In this document: positions 42,646-50,569 of the stretch, piece by piece
Layout: every line of letters begins with the position of its first letter
How positions within the stretch are numbered: the stretch's first letter is position 1
Assembly: GCA_910585805.1 (NCBI GenBank)
Contig: CAJUFB010000017.1
Span: 1 to 64,000, forward strand
Source: an uncultured Acetatifactor sp.
Lineage (GTDB): Bacteria; Bacillota; Clostridia; Lachnospirales; Lachnospiraceae
Direction: 5' to 3'
Length of the DNA: 64,000 bases
Translations under genes and position numbers: made by a program
The notes under the pieces: model-generated
Seen by the model: the letters and a program-made list of their open reading frames with translations, nothing else
What the model was told of the DNA's origin: nothing
Database searches by the model: none

Positions 42646-44490
42646 ATGGCACGAAACCGATATGATATGGACGAGGTGCTTGAAGACAGTTTTGACGTCA
42701 GGCAGCTGAAGCGCCTGGCTGGCTACGTCGCCCCTTACAAGGGTAAAATGGCGGGCATCATCATCCTGATGCTCAGCGCTTCCGCCCTGACCATGATGAT
42801 TCCCATTTTCTTTCAGAGAATCATGGATTACTATATCCCGGAAAAGGATATGGGCAAAATTACCCTTGTCTCTCTCCTGACCCTGGCAGTGGCAACATAC
42901 TCCGCCATCGCCATGCGGTTCAAGACAAAAACCATGACCATAGTGGGCCAGAATATCATACACGCCATCCGCACCGACATTTTCGACCACCTGCAGGAAC
43001 TGCCCTTTTCCTACTATGACGACAGGCCCCACGGCAAGATACAGGTGCGTGTGGTAAACTATGTAAACAGCTTAAGTGACCTTTTGAGCAACGGCATTGT
43101 AAATACCGTCACAGATCTGTGCAACCTTTTCTTCATTATTATATTTATGCTGATCTGTGACACCAGGCTGACCCTTATCTGCCTCTGCGGACTGCCCCTG
43201 CTCGCCCTGGTAATCATCTTTATTAAGAAGAAACAGCGCAGGGCATGGCAGGTTCAGTCCAACAAACAGAGCAACCTGAATGCCTATATCGCGGAGAGCA
43301 TCAATGGTATCCGGGTAACCCAGTCCTTTGTCCGGGAAAATGAGAACAACCAGATTTTCAACGATCTCAGCCGCAATTACCGGAAGGCGTGGATGCGGGC
43401 AGTTAAATTCAATTTCACCATGGGCCCCAGTGTGGATGTCATCTCCGCTGTTACCACATCTTTTATCTATGTGCTGGGCATCCGTTGGATTCTGGCTCCC
43501 GACGCCACACTGACGGTAGGCGTACTGATTGCCTTCACCGCCTACATAGGACGCTTCTGGGCGCCTATCAATACTCTGGCAGGTTTTTATAATTCCCTGC
43601 TGACAGCCATCTCCTATCTGGAGCGGATCTTTGAGACCATCGATGAGCCGGTTCTGGTCAAGGACGCGGATGGAGCCACAGACATGCCGCCTATCCGGGG
43701 TAAAGTGGAATTTAAGGATGTAGCTTTCAGCTACGAAGAAGGGCACAGAATCCTGGAAAATATCAACTTTACGGTAAAGCCCGGTGAAACCTATGCTTTT
43801 GTAGGTCCTACCGGGGCAGGAAAGTCTACTATTGTCAACCTGATAAGCCGTTTCTACAATGTAGATTCCGGTCAGCTTCTGATAGACGGAACGGATATTT
43901 CCACGGTAACCATCCATTCCCTGCGGAGCCAGATGGGCGTAATGATGCAGGACAGCTTTATCTTCTCGGGAACCATCATGGACAATATCCGCTACGGCAA
44001 TCGGGAAGCCACAGACGAAGAGGTCATCGCCGCGGCGAAAACCGTATGTGCCCATGATTTCATCAGCCAGATGGAGAACGGTTATTACACGGAAGTAAAC
44101 GAGCGCGGCAGCCGTCTCTCTGCGGGGCAGCGGCAGCTGATTTCCTTCGCCAGGGCGCTTCTGGCCAACCCGAAGATACTGATCCTGGATGAAGCCACTT
44201 CCAGCATTGACACGGAGACGGAAATCCTGCTGCAGAAGGGCTTAAATGAACTGCTGAAAGGACGTACATCCTTCATCATTGCACACAGGCTTTCCACCAT
44301 CAAGAACGCCGACTGCATCATGTATGTGGATAAAGGCGGAATCCTGGAGCGGGGCACTCATGAGGAACTGCTGGCACAACGGGGCGCTTACTATGGGCTG
44401 TATATGTCCCAATATGATTTCCTGACCCAGGATGCCATGACCCAGAATATTGCCGGGAAGGAAATATCTTTGCGGTTTGAAACGGCTTAA
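42646..44490 (+). CDS. Heterodimeric ABC exporter, catalytic subunit
   Basis: The 614-residue partner has six helices, then Walker A GPTGAGKST, a slightly altered signature LSAGQ, canonical Walker B LILDEATSS with the catalytic Glu, and IAHRLST with the switch His. Its ATPase site is therefore complete where its partner's is not, the expected division in heterodimeric exporters. The ATG at 42646 has AGGAGG 9 nt upstream. A 242-bp gap with the tandem hairpin separates it from subunit 1. A terminator follows at 44584. Confidence 0.93.
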   Translation: MARNRYDMDEVLEDSFDVRQLKRLAGYVAPYKGKMAGIIILMLSASALTMMIPIFFQRIMDYYIPEKDMGKITLVSLLTLAVATYSAIAMRFKTKTMTIVGQNIIHAIRTDIFDHLQELPFSYYDDRPHGKIQVRVVNYVNSLSDLLSNGIVNTVTDLCNLFFIIIFMLICDTRLTLICLCGLPLLALVIIFIKKKQRRAWQVQSNKQSNLNAYIAESINGIRVTQSFVRENENNQIFNDLSRNYRKAWMRAVKFNFTMGPSVDVISAVTTSFIYVLGIRWILAPDATLTVGVLIAFTAYIGRFWAPINTLAGFYNSLLTAISYLERIFETIDEPVLVKDADGATDMPPIRGKVEFKDVAFSYEEGHRILENINFTVKPGETYAFVGPTGAGKSTIVNLISRFYNVDSGQLLIDGTDISTVTIHSLRSQMGVMMQDSFIFSGTIMDNIRYGNREATDEEVIAAAKTVCAHDFISQMENGYYTEVNERGSRLSAGQRQLISFARALLANPKILILDEATSSIDTETEILLQKGLNELLKGRTSFIIAHRLSTIKNADCIMYVDKGGILERGTHEELLAQRGAYYGLYMSQYDFLTQDAMTQNIAGKEISLRFETA

Positions 44491-44583
44491 GGGCACTTTT
44501 ATATGCAATTCCGGAAATGCAGAGACATCTGCTGTCCTGTAAAATGAACAATGGAGCTTAGTAAAACCCAACAGGAAAAGGGC

Positions 44584-44632
44584 CGCAGACGAAATCAAAA
44601 CGTATTTGCGAAGATTTCGTCTGCGTTTTTTT
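44584..44632 (+). terminator. Terminator of the ABC operon
   Basis: GCAGACGAAATC and GATTTCGTCTGC form a 12-bp stem followed by GTTTTTTTG. Confidence 0.9.
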
Positions 44633-44887
44633 GATTTTCAGAAATGAATACGGATAAGGTTTTGTCTTTTTCATTCCATAGGAGAAGACATCTGCCAAAT
44701 ATGCAAAACAGACCGGCACAAAAACAGGTAACCGTATATACAAAACATTTTAATACGGCCTTTCTTATCTATACTCAGACCATCAGGATTTACAGTGATG
44801 CCTCTGGGAAAATACCTGGCTGGCGGTCTGCAGTCGGGTTGTACTGCAAATTTAACCGGTGCGCAGTATAAATTGCCGCGAATACAA
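44633..44887. other. Interval without a clear gene
   Basis: Between the ABC terminator and the Rpn gene. The string GCGCAGTATAAATTGCCGC near 44862 faintly echoes the pseudoknot repeats but lacks paired arms. Nothing else is seen. Confidence 0.4.
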
Positions 44888-45922
44888 TCAAGGGTGCTTT
44901 TGTAAGGCATCCTGAATTTCCTGCGGTGACAGACCGGTCAGTTTCGCTGCCTGTTCGACGGAGCAGCCGTTTTGGAGCATCTTTCTTATCAGGCTACTGC
45001 GTTCTTTTTGTTCACCTTCCTTAACACCTTCAGTGTGTCCTTCCGCCCGTCCTTCTTCACGTCCTTCTATCCGCCCTTCTTCACGTCCTTCTATCCGCCC
45101 TTCTTCACGCCCTTCTTCACGCCCTTCTTCACGTGCTTCCGCACAGAGCAGCCGCAGGTGTTTTTTCTCATTGTATTCAGTCAATAGCATTTTCTTTACC
45201 TCTGCCCTAAACATCGTTAAGGTATCCTCCAGTATCCCGTGTTCGATGCAGTACTCCATTGCGCTGTCAACAGCCAGGTCTGTGGAGAGGCCATTGCGCT
45301 GGAATTCTTTTATCTTGGCAATAAAATGGGCATATTCCCCCAGGAGCCCGCAGACTTTTGTCAGAGCGGCATTATGCCCATGGTTAATGTTTAAGACGCG
45401 TACCTTCAGCTCCAGGCTGGAATCGCGCTTATGCCCCTTTTCATCCTGAAAGGCGTCAGACAAGTACAGGAACTGCTCGTCCGGAATCTCTTCGTTCCCG
45501 TTGTAAAATACCACACATTGGGGCGCGGGAAGTTGAATCAGTTTTTTCCCATAAAGAGTTGCCTTTTCTCTGGCGGCCAGCACCTCGTATTCTGCAGCCA
45601 GGTAAAGCAGGAATCGAAGCGGCATGTTGGGGCATATGGTACTCTGATGCTCATACAGATTCAATGTACCGATGAGCAGGAATGCCAAATCGTTTTTCAT
45701 GGACATATAGACCACATTTTCCAACGTAACGATCTGCAGGGCGTTTTCGTCCTGGTAATTGCTGTGATTCAGCGCGTTGTAAAGCTGCAGCAAGGCCTTG
45801 CGGTCATTTTCGAAAAGATAACAGAAAAGCCTGTCCTTTACCTTTCGATTAGCAAAAAAATGAGGAAGCTGCAGGCGGAATAACCGCTGTCTTCTGGAGT
45901 AAAACTGCATTTTGTTTTTCAT
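44888..45922 (-). CDS. Rpn-family recombination-promoting nuclease / transposase-like protein
   Basis: A PD-(D/E)XK-fold protein of the Rpn/YhgA group, DNA nucleases linked to RecA-independent recombination. The roughly 344-residue protein has KVKDRLFCYLFENDRKALL, LENVVYMSMKNDLAFLL and VVFYNGNEEIPDEQFLYLSD. The expected strand with D/E-x-K is not sharply conserved, so activity is uncertain. A run of EEGREEGRIEG repeats near residue 280 is typical of the family and is encoded by 12-bp DNA repeats (about 45040-45135). The ATG at 45922 has GAGGAG. Confidence 0.8.
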   Translation of the reverse strand: MKNKMQFYSRRQRLFRLQLPHFFANRKVKDRLFCYLFENDRKALLQLYNALNHSNYQDENALQIVTLENVVYMSMKNDLAFLLIGTLNLYEHQSTICPNMPLRFLLYLAAEYEVLAAREKATLYGKKLIQLPAPQCVVFYNGNEEIPDEQFLYLSDAFQDEKGHKRDSSLELKVRVLNINHGHNAALTKVCGLLGEYAHFIAKIKEFQRNGLSTDLAVDSAMEYCIEHGILEDTLTMFRAEVKKMLLTEYNEKKHLRLLCAEAREEGREEGREEGRIEGREEGRIEGREEGRAEGHTEGVKEGEQKERSSLIRKMLQNGCSVEQAAKLTGLSPQEIQDALQKHP

Positions 45923-46150
45923 TCTGTCTCCTCTCCGAATAAGCCGGCAAGAAGACATCTACAGATATTACAGCCTTCCTGCCAGCGTGTGTGAAAACTC
46001 CGGCAGAAACTGCCCGAATGTGCGATTCGCACCCTTCACAGATTTGTGGGTGCCATAGAAACGGCACCCTGATACCGATAAATTCATCATAATAGATTGA
46101 GCGTGTTTTGTCAACCGTTTAAAGCGTTTTCTTCTTCCTTTCCCAGAAAA

Positions 46151-46642
46151 TCACAGCTCATCCTCCGGCATGGGCTTCGCATAGTAGAATCCCTGAATCC
46201 TGTCCAGCCTGCGCTCATGGGCATTTTTTACCTGCGGTGCCGTCTCGATGCCCTCGGCTACTATGCTGTAGTCATTTTCATACATGATATCTGCCGGCAG
46301 CTCTATTGTCTTTTGCCCCTTCCGCTCATCATTCATTATCCTGATCAGGGACCGGTCAAATTTGATGACCTCAAAGGACAGTTCCGGCATGCTGGACAGA
46401 TTGGAATAGCCTGTCCCGAAATCATCCAACTAAAAGTGGACCCCCTTCTCCGCCAGACGCTCCATCACTTTCCGGACCTCCGCAAAATCATCCATGCCAG
46501 TCCGCTCCGTGATCTCGATCCGCAGCCGTGAGCCGTCCAGATGGTATTTCTCCAGATTGTCCTCAATGCGCCGGATAAAAGAAGGATCCAGTATCTGCTG
46601 TCCAGTCAGGCTCCCGAAGCGGTTCCCATAATTTGGAGACAT
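46151..46642 (-). pseudogene. EAL-domain (c-di-GMP phosphodiesterase) fragment with an internal stop
   Basis: One frame reads GQQILDPSFIRRIEDNLEKY ... RIEITERTGMDD ... EKGVHF, then TAG (46430-46432), then LDDFGTGYSNLSSMPELSFE ... FDRSLI ... IVAEGIETAPQV ... QGFYYAKPMPEDEL. Both parts are consecutive pieces of one EAL domain, separated only by the stop. The N-terminal part with the EAL motif is also missing. The protein is very probably dead. Confidence 0.85.
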
Positions 46643-46698
46643 TTCCTTACATATTCATCATAGAACAACAAGAGACGATTGTCAATCCATGCTCGATA

Positions 46699-47454
46699 TC
46701 ACAATCCCCTGACACGCTCCGCCAGCGCCTCCCGGTCCCCGCACTGCATCTTCTCCAGGATATGTGTCATATGCTTCTTCACGGTAGCAGTGCTGATGTA
46801 CAGTTCCCGCCCGATTTCCACATTGCTCATGCCGGAAGCCGCCAGGCGGGCCACCTCCGTCTCCCTGTCCGTCAGGCCCAGGGAACGGAGGGCGAAATAG
46901 AGCCGCTGCCCTTCCGCTTCCTTTCGTTCTTCCTCGCTGTCCTCCGGCTCTTCCATATAAGAGACAACCATTTGCTCCAGTCTGCCCTTTACCGGAAGCA
47001 ATACCAGAAGAAGAACCGCCGGATACAGGAGATACAGGCTAATAATAGCAAATATCGGCCCCATTGCAGCTGTATTCTCTATATGGTAGAACATATCCAC
47101 CAGCGGAAAAACAATGCACAGGACAGTTGAAAGTATAATGGACTTCTCCGCATATTCCATGGCCTTTAATGCCTTCTGCAGCTCCATCCGTGAGACGCTC
47201 ATCTTCCTGGAGAAAGCAATCCGAAAGCCTCTGAAGAAATCCTTCTCCATCCTGGCCAGATAGATTACCAAAGCGGCAAGTATGATTATGGGACCCAAAA
47301 TCCATCCATCGATATATTTGATATAAAACTCTTTGAAACTTCTGATACCGATTCCCGACGCAATAACATAATACATAATCAGCAGAAAACAAACGATCCC
47401 CCAGAGTCCCCTGTTTCCAAAAAACTTCCTCACCTTATTTTCCTTTTTCTTCAT
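46699..47454 (-). CDS. Membrane-bound LuxR-type regulator
   Basis: A one-component regulator. The 251-residue protein has about four hydrophobic helices (residues 15-35, 50-66, 105-121 and 132-152) and a C-terminal LuxR helix-turn-helix: LTDRETEVARLAASGMSNVE, then IGRELYISTATVKKHMTHIL. No receiver domain is present, so the membrane part may sense. AGGAGG lies before the ATG. A fragment of a similar gene's 3' end lies just upstream at 47599. Confidence 0.85.
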   Translation of the reverse strand: MKKKENKVRKFFGNRGLWGIVCFLLIMYYVIASGIGIRSFKEFYIKYIDGWILGPIIILAALVIYLARMEKDFFRGFRIAFSRKMSVSRMELQKALKAMEYAEKSIILSTVLCIVFPLVDMFYHIENTAAMGPIFAIISLYLLYPAVLLLVLLPVKGRLEQMVVSYMEEPEDSEEERKEAEGQRLYFALRSLGLTDRETEVARLAASGMSNVEIGRELYISTATVKKHMTHILEKMQCGDREALAERVRGL

Positions 47455-47598
47455 CTCTATACCTCCTGGTTACGCTTTGCCGCGCATATCAATCAAAATT
47501 CTTGACCATAGAATCCTTTTTTCTTTTCTTCCCGGCCACAGTGCAGCGCCGACTGCGGCTTAAGAACCGCCAAAACCTGTGTGCCTGTATGCAACAGT

Positions 47599-47655
47599 TC
47601 AGTTTGATGAAAATCCCCTGATCCGCTCCGCCAGTGCCTCCCTGTCCTCGCCCCC
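47599..47655 (-). pseudogene. 3'-end remnant of a second LuxR-type gene
   Basis: The minus strand reads EDREALAERIRGFSSN and stop, against GDREALAERVRGL at the end of the gene at 46699. Only this tail is left, suggesting a tandem paralogue lost by deletion. The rest of the 47455-47996 gap holds only the mgtE terminator. Confidence 0.6.
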
Positions 47656-47923
47656 GCTTTCTCCAGAAATTATTTCATCTCCATTCCACATTCCACCTGT
47701 CCTTTCCTCTTATTCCTTTCCGCGCCTGCCCCGCCGGCACTTTAGTACAGGCCGGATACCAGACGGGGCAGACGCTGTTTTCCTTTTCCCGGGCATGGCA
47801 GTCCATAGCCGCCAGTACCTGACCTTCCCGGAACGGATAACCCCCAGCCATCTGCAGATGCCATCATTTTACCAAAGGCACCTTTACATTTACAAGGCGT
47901 TTTCCTCTACCACCTGCCAAAAA

Positions 47924-47949
47924 GGGGGTGGTATCTTTCTACCACCCCC
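47924..47949 (-). terminator. Terminator of mgtE
   Basis: GGGGGTGGTA and TACCACCCCC form a 10-bp stem with a short loop. TTTTTGG follows on the minus strand. Confidence 0.85.
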
Positions 47950-47996
47950 CGCAAATCTCCCTATTTCAGCCAAAATCTTTCACAGAACTATCTATT

Positions 47997-49346
47997 TCAA
48001 ATCCCCAACAGCATCGCCGCAAACCTGAAATACACCAACAACGACAAAGCGTCCACAATCGTTGTAATAAACGGGCTGGCCATCACCGCCGGGTCGAAGC
48101 CGATTCTCTTGGCTCCGATGGGCAGCAGGCATCCCACCAGCATGGCCATCAGCACCGCCGCCACCAGCGTCAGGCACACCGTAAATGCCACCAGTATCCC
48201 CACCCGGTCAAACAGCATCAGCTTTGCGAAATTCGCCACCGCCAGCGTCCCGCCGCAGAGAATGGCCACTCTGATTTCCTTCCACACCACTCTTGGCACG
48301 TCACGATAGGTAATCTCCCCCAGAGAAAGCCCACGGATAATAGTCACGCTGGCCTGGCCGCCCGCATTCCCCCCCGTGTCCATCAGCATGGGAATGAATA
48401 CCGTCAGCACCGCGCACACGCTCAACGCATCTTCAAAGGAAGCAATGATAGCTCCCGTAAAGGTGGCCGACACCATCAACAAAAGAAGCCAGGGAATTCG
48501 TTTCTTATAAGTCTCCCCCACCGAAGTCCGCATATACGGTTTGTCGCTGGGCACGATAGCCGCCATCTTCTCCATATCCTCCGTGGTCTCCTCTTCCAGG
48601 ATATCCACGATATCGTCCACGGTTATAATGCCCACCAGGCGGTTCTCATTGTCCACCACCGGCATGGCTGTAAAGTCATATTTCTTAAATTGGGCGGCAA
48701 CCTGCTCCTGATCCATGAGAGTATTGACGGAAATCACGTTTTCATGCATGATATCCGCGATCAGTTCATTCCCCTGGCTGAGCAGCAGATAGCGCAGGGC
48801 CACCGTCCCCACAAGCTCCCGTCCCGTGTCCAGCACATAGCAGATATTGCTGGTCTCGCTATCAAGGCCTATGGCGCGGATACGCGCAATGGCCTGATCC
48901 ACCGTGAGATTCTCCTTCAGAGAGACATACTCCACGGTCATAATGCTGCCTGCGGAATCCTCAGGGTAGCGCAGCAGCTGATTCACCGCCTGACGGGTGT
49001 CCGGATTAGCGTTGGCCAACAGGCGCTCCACCACGTTAGCCGGCATCTCCTCCAGAAAATCCGCCGCGTCATCCGCCATCAGATTGTCGATGACGCTGCC
49101 GGCTTCTTTGTCGGAAAGGGAAGTGATAATGAATTCCTGGGAATCTGTCTCCAGATAGGAAAACACATCCGCCGCCAGATTCTTCGGCAAAATACGAAAC
49201 ACCTTCAGCATGAACTCCGACTCCAGCTCTTCCATGAGAAGGGCAATGTCCGCCTCGTTTAAATCGGTCAGAAATTGACGGAGATTCGTATACTGTTTGG
49301 CATCAAGAAGCCTGATCAGTTCCTCAAGTTCGATCCTTGTTTCCAT
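47997..49346 (-). CDS. mgtE: Magnesium transporter MgtE
   Basis: A dimeric magnesium channel gated by cytosolic magnesium. The 449-residue protein has the N domain with repeated helical motifs (LADVFSYLETDSQEFIITSL), two CBS domains (about residues 130-255, including VDDIVDILEEE) and five C-terminal helices with the pore motif MDTGGNAGGQAS. AAGGAG lies 7 nt before the ATG. A short upstream frame overlaps its start. Confidence 0.96.
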   Translation of the reverse strand: METRIELEELIRLLDAKQYTNLRQFLTDLNEADIALLMEELESEFMLKVFRILPKNLAADVFSYLETDSQEFIITSLSDKEAGSVIDNLMADDAADFLEEMPANVVERLLANANPDTRQAVNQLLRYPEDSAGSIMTVEYVSLKENLTVDQAIARIRAIGLDSETSNICYVLDTGRELVGTVALRYLLLSQGNELIADIMHENVISVNTLMDQEQVAAQFKKYDFTAMPVVDNENRLVGIITVDDIVDILEEETTEDMEKMAAIVPSDKPYMRTSVGETYKKRIPWLLLLMVSATFTGAIIASFEDALSVCAVLTVFIPMLMDTGGNAGGQASVTIIRGLSLGEITYRDVPRVVWKEIRVAILCGGTLAVANFAKLMLFDRVGILVAFTVCLTLVAAVLMAMLVGCLLPIGAKRIGFDPAVMASPFITTIVDALSLLVYFRFAAMLLGI

Positions 49347-49431
49347 AGCATTTCTCCTTATGTGGTTTTTTTACCGGGCTGCAACTTCGACCGGGAAGAG
49401 GGTTGTCATTATTCTTTTTCTGACTCTTCAT
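49324..49431 (-). CDS. Possible 35-residue leader ORF overlapping mgtE
   Basis: An ATG at 49431 with GGTGG upstream opens a frame MKSQKKNNDNPLPGRSCSPV...KKP that stops 20 nt inside mgtE, in another frame. Its position suggests translational coupling or a regulatory leader. Proline codons occur in known Mg2+ leader peptides such as MgtL, but no homology is claimed; it may be chance. Confidence 0.25.
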   Translation of the reverse strand: MKSQKKNNDNPLPGRSCSPVKKPHKEKCYGNKDRT

Positions 49432-49565
49432 GCAAAACCACCACCTTTCGAAATACTATTTTTATCAGCCTGCTCTGGCGCCAATCTCACAAAACCGTCC
49501 CGCGACGCGGCTTTACAAAGCCGGTCTTCCGTACCGCAACAGCACCTTCGCTGACATCTACCATT

Positions 49566-50237
49566 TTAGTCCCCGATTTCCTCTTTGTCAATAAAATAAA
49601 TATCCTTTTCTTTTACGAATTCCGCCTGACCGTTGGTAGATTCCGCCGCTTCCCGCCGCAATCGCTCCAGCTTCTGCGCGGGAACCTCCAGTTTCAGCAC
49701 AATCCGCTCTCCATAATCCGAGGAAACCGGCTCCAGCCCCAGATTTCCCAACAGATACAGTATCCTGCCTATCCAGACGTAGTCGGTTGTGATCCGCACC
49801 AGATGCCCGTAACACATCCTGCCTGCTTTACAATTCTTCAGCCCCTCCTTCACCGCCTGGGTGTAGGCACGCACCAGTCCACCGGTCCCCAGCAGCACGC
49901 CGCCGAAATATCTTGTCACCACCACCGCAGCATTCCGCAGTTCGGCGCCTGTCAGCACCTCCAGCATGGGCCGCCCCGCCGTTCCGGAAGGCTCCCCGTC
50001 GTCGCTGCAGCGTGTCAGTTCTCCCCTGTCTCCAATGATAAAGGCATGGCAGTTATGCCTGGCATCCCAGTACTTCTTCTTCATTTCCTCCACAAAGCGC
50101 GCCGCCTCTTCCTCGCTTTCACACTTTCGCAGCGTGGCGATAAAACGGGACTTTTTTTCCACATATTCACCTTCGCCGCCCTCCAGCAACACACGGTAGG
50201 AATCTGCCGTTCTTTCTTCCACATAAACTGATCCCAT
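49566..50237 (-). CDS. yigZ: YigZ/IMPACT-family protein
   Basis: A member of the UPF0029 (IMPACT) family, whose eukaryotic relatives modulate Gcn2; the bacterial role is unsettled. The 223-residue protein has EKKSRFIATL, YWDARHNCHAFII, DDGEPSGTAGRPMLEVL and VVVTRYFGGVLLGTGGLVRAY, followed by a DUF1949-like ferredoxin-fold end. GGGAGG lies before the ATG at 50237. It stands upstream of mgtE. Confidence 0.93.
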   Translation of the reverse strand: MGSVYVEERTADSYRVLLEGGEGEYVEKKSRFIATLRKCESEEEAARFVEEMKKKYWDARHNCHAFIIGDRGELTRCSDDGEPSGTAGRPMLEVLTGAELRNAAVVVTRYFGGVLLGTGGLVRAYTQAVKEGLKNCKAGRMCYGHLVRITTDYVWIGRILYLLGNLGLEPVSSDYGERIVLKLEVPAQKLERLRREAAESTNGQAEFVKEKDIYFIDKEEIGD

Positions 50238-50429
50238 TTCTGTCCCTCCCTCTATTCCGCATCATCAGAACGCTACCTGCCTTATCTATCCCCGTCCAAA
50301 TACGCCCCACCGCCGCAGACGATATCGTCACAATACCGGAAGATGCTTATTTTCCGGCTTTCCGTCCCGAATTCATTTTATCATAATCTGACCAAAATGT
50401 GAAACAATTATTAAGAAGCCAAAAAAAAC

Positions 50430-50458
50430 TTTATTTACATATTTTTTTTTGGTATAAT
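50430..50458 (+). promoter_or_regulatory. Promoter of the class A PBP gene
   Basis: An extended -10 TGGTATAAT (-10 at 50453-50458) with TTTATT (50430-50435) 17 bp upstream. It is followed by a roughly 110-nt leader. Confidence 0.6.
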
Positions 50459-50569
50459 GTGTTAAATATGCAAAATATTTTGCTGCGCATAATCCGGAAC
50501 AATACCTGCTTTCCCAGATATTTACAGGTGTTGGCATCCGCAGACAGCTTTATGCAGAAAGGTGGGCAT

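Noticed and set aside
45040..45135. CRISPR-like array
   Set aside because: The 12-bp units are contiguous, in frame and code for the EGREEG repeats of the Rpn protein; there are no spacers.
46430..46432. TAG as a recoded (pyrrolysine) codon in the EAL gene
   Set aside because: The gene also lacks its N-terminal part and nothing in the window suggests pyrrolysine use; simple decay is more likely.
49347..49565. M-box (Mg2+) riboswitch before mgtE
   Set aside because: The conserved M-box core could not be found in this short gap, and no terminator/antiterminator pair is visible.
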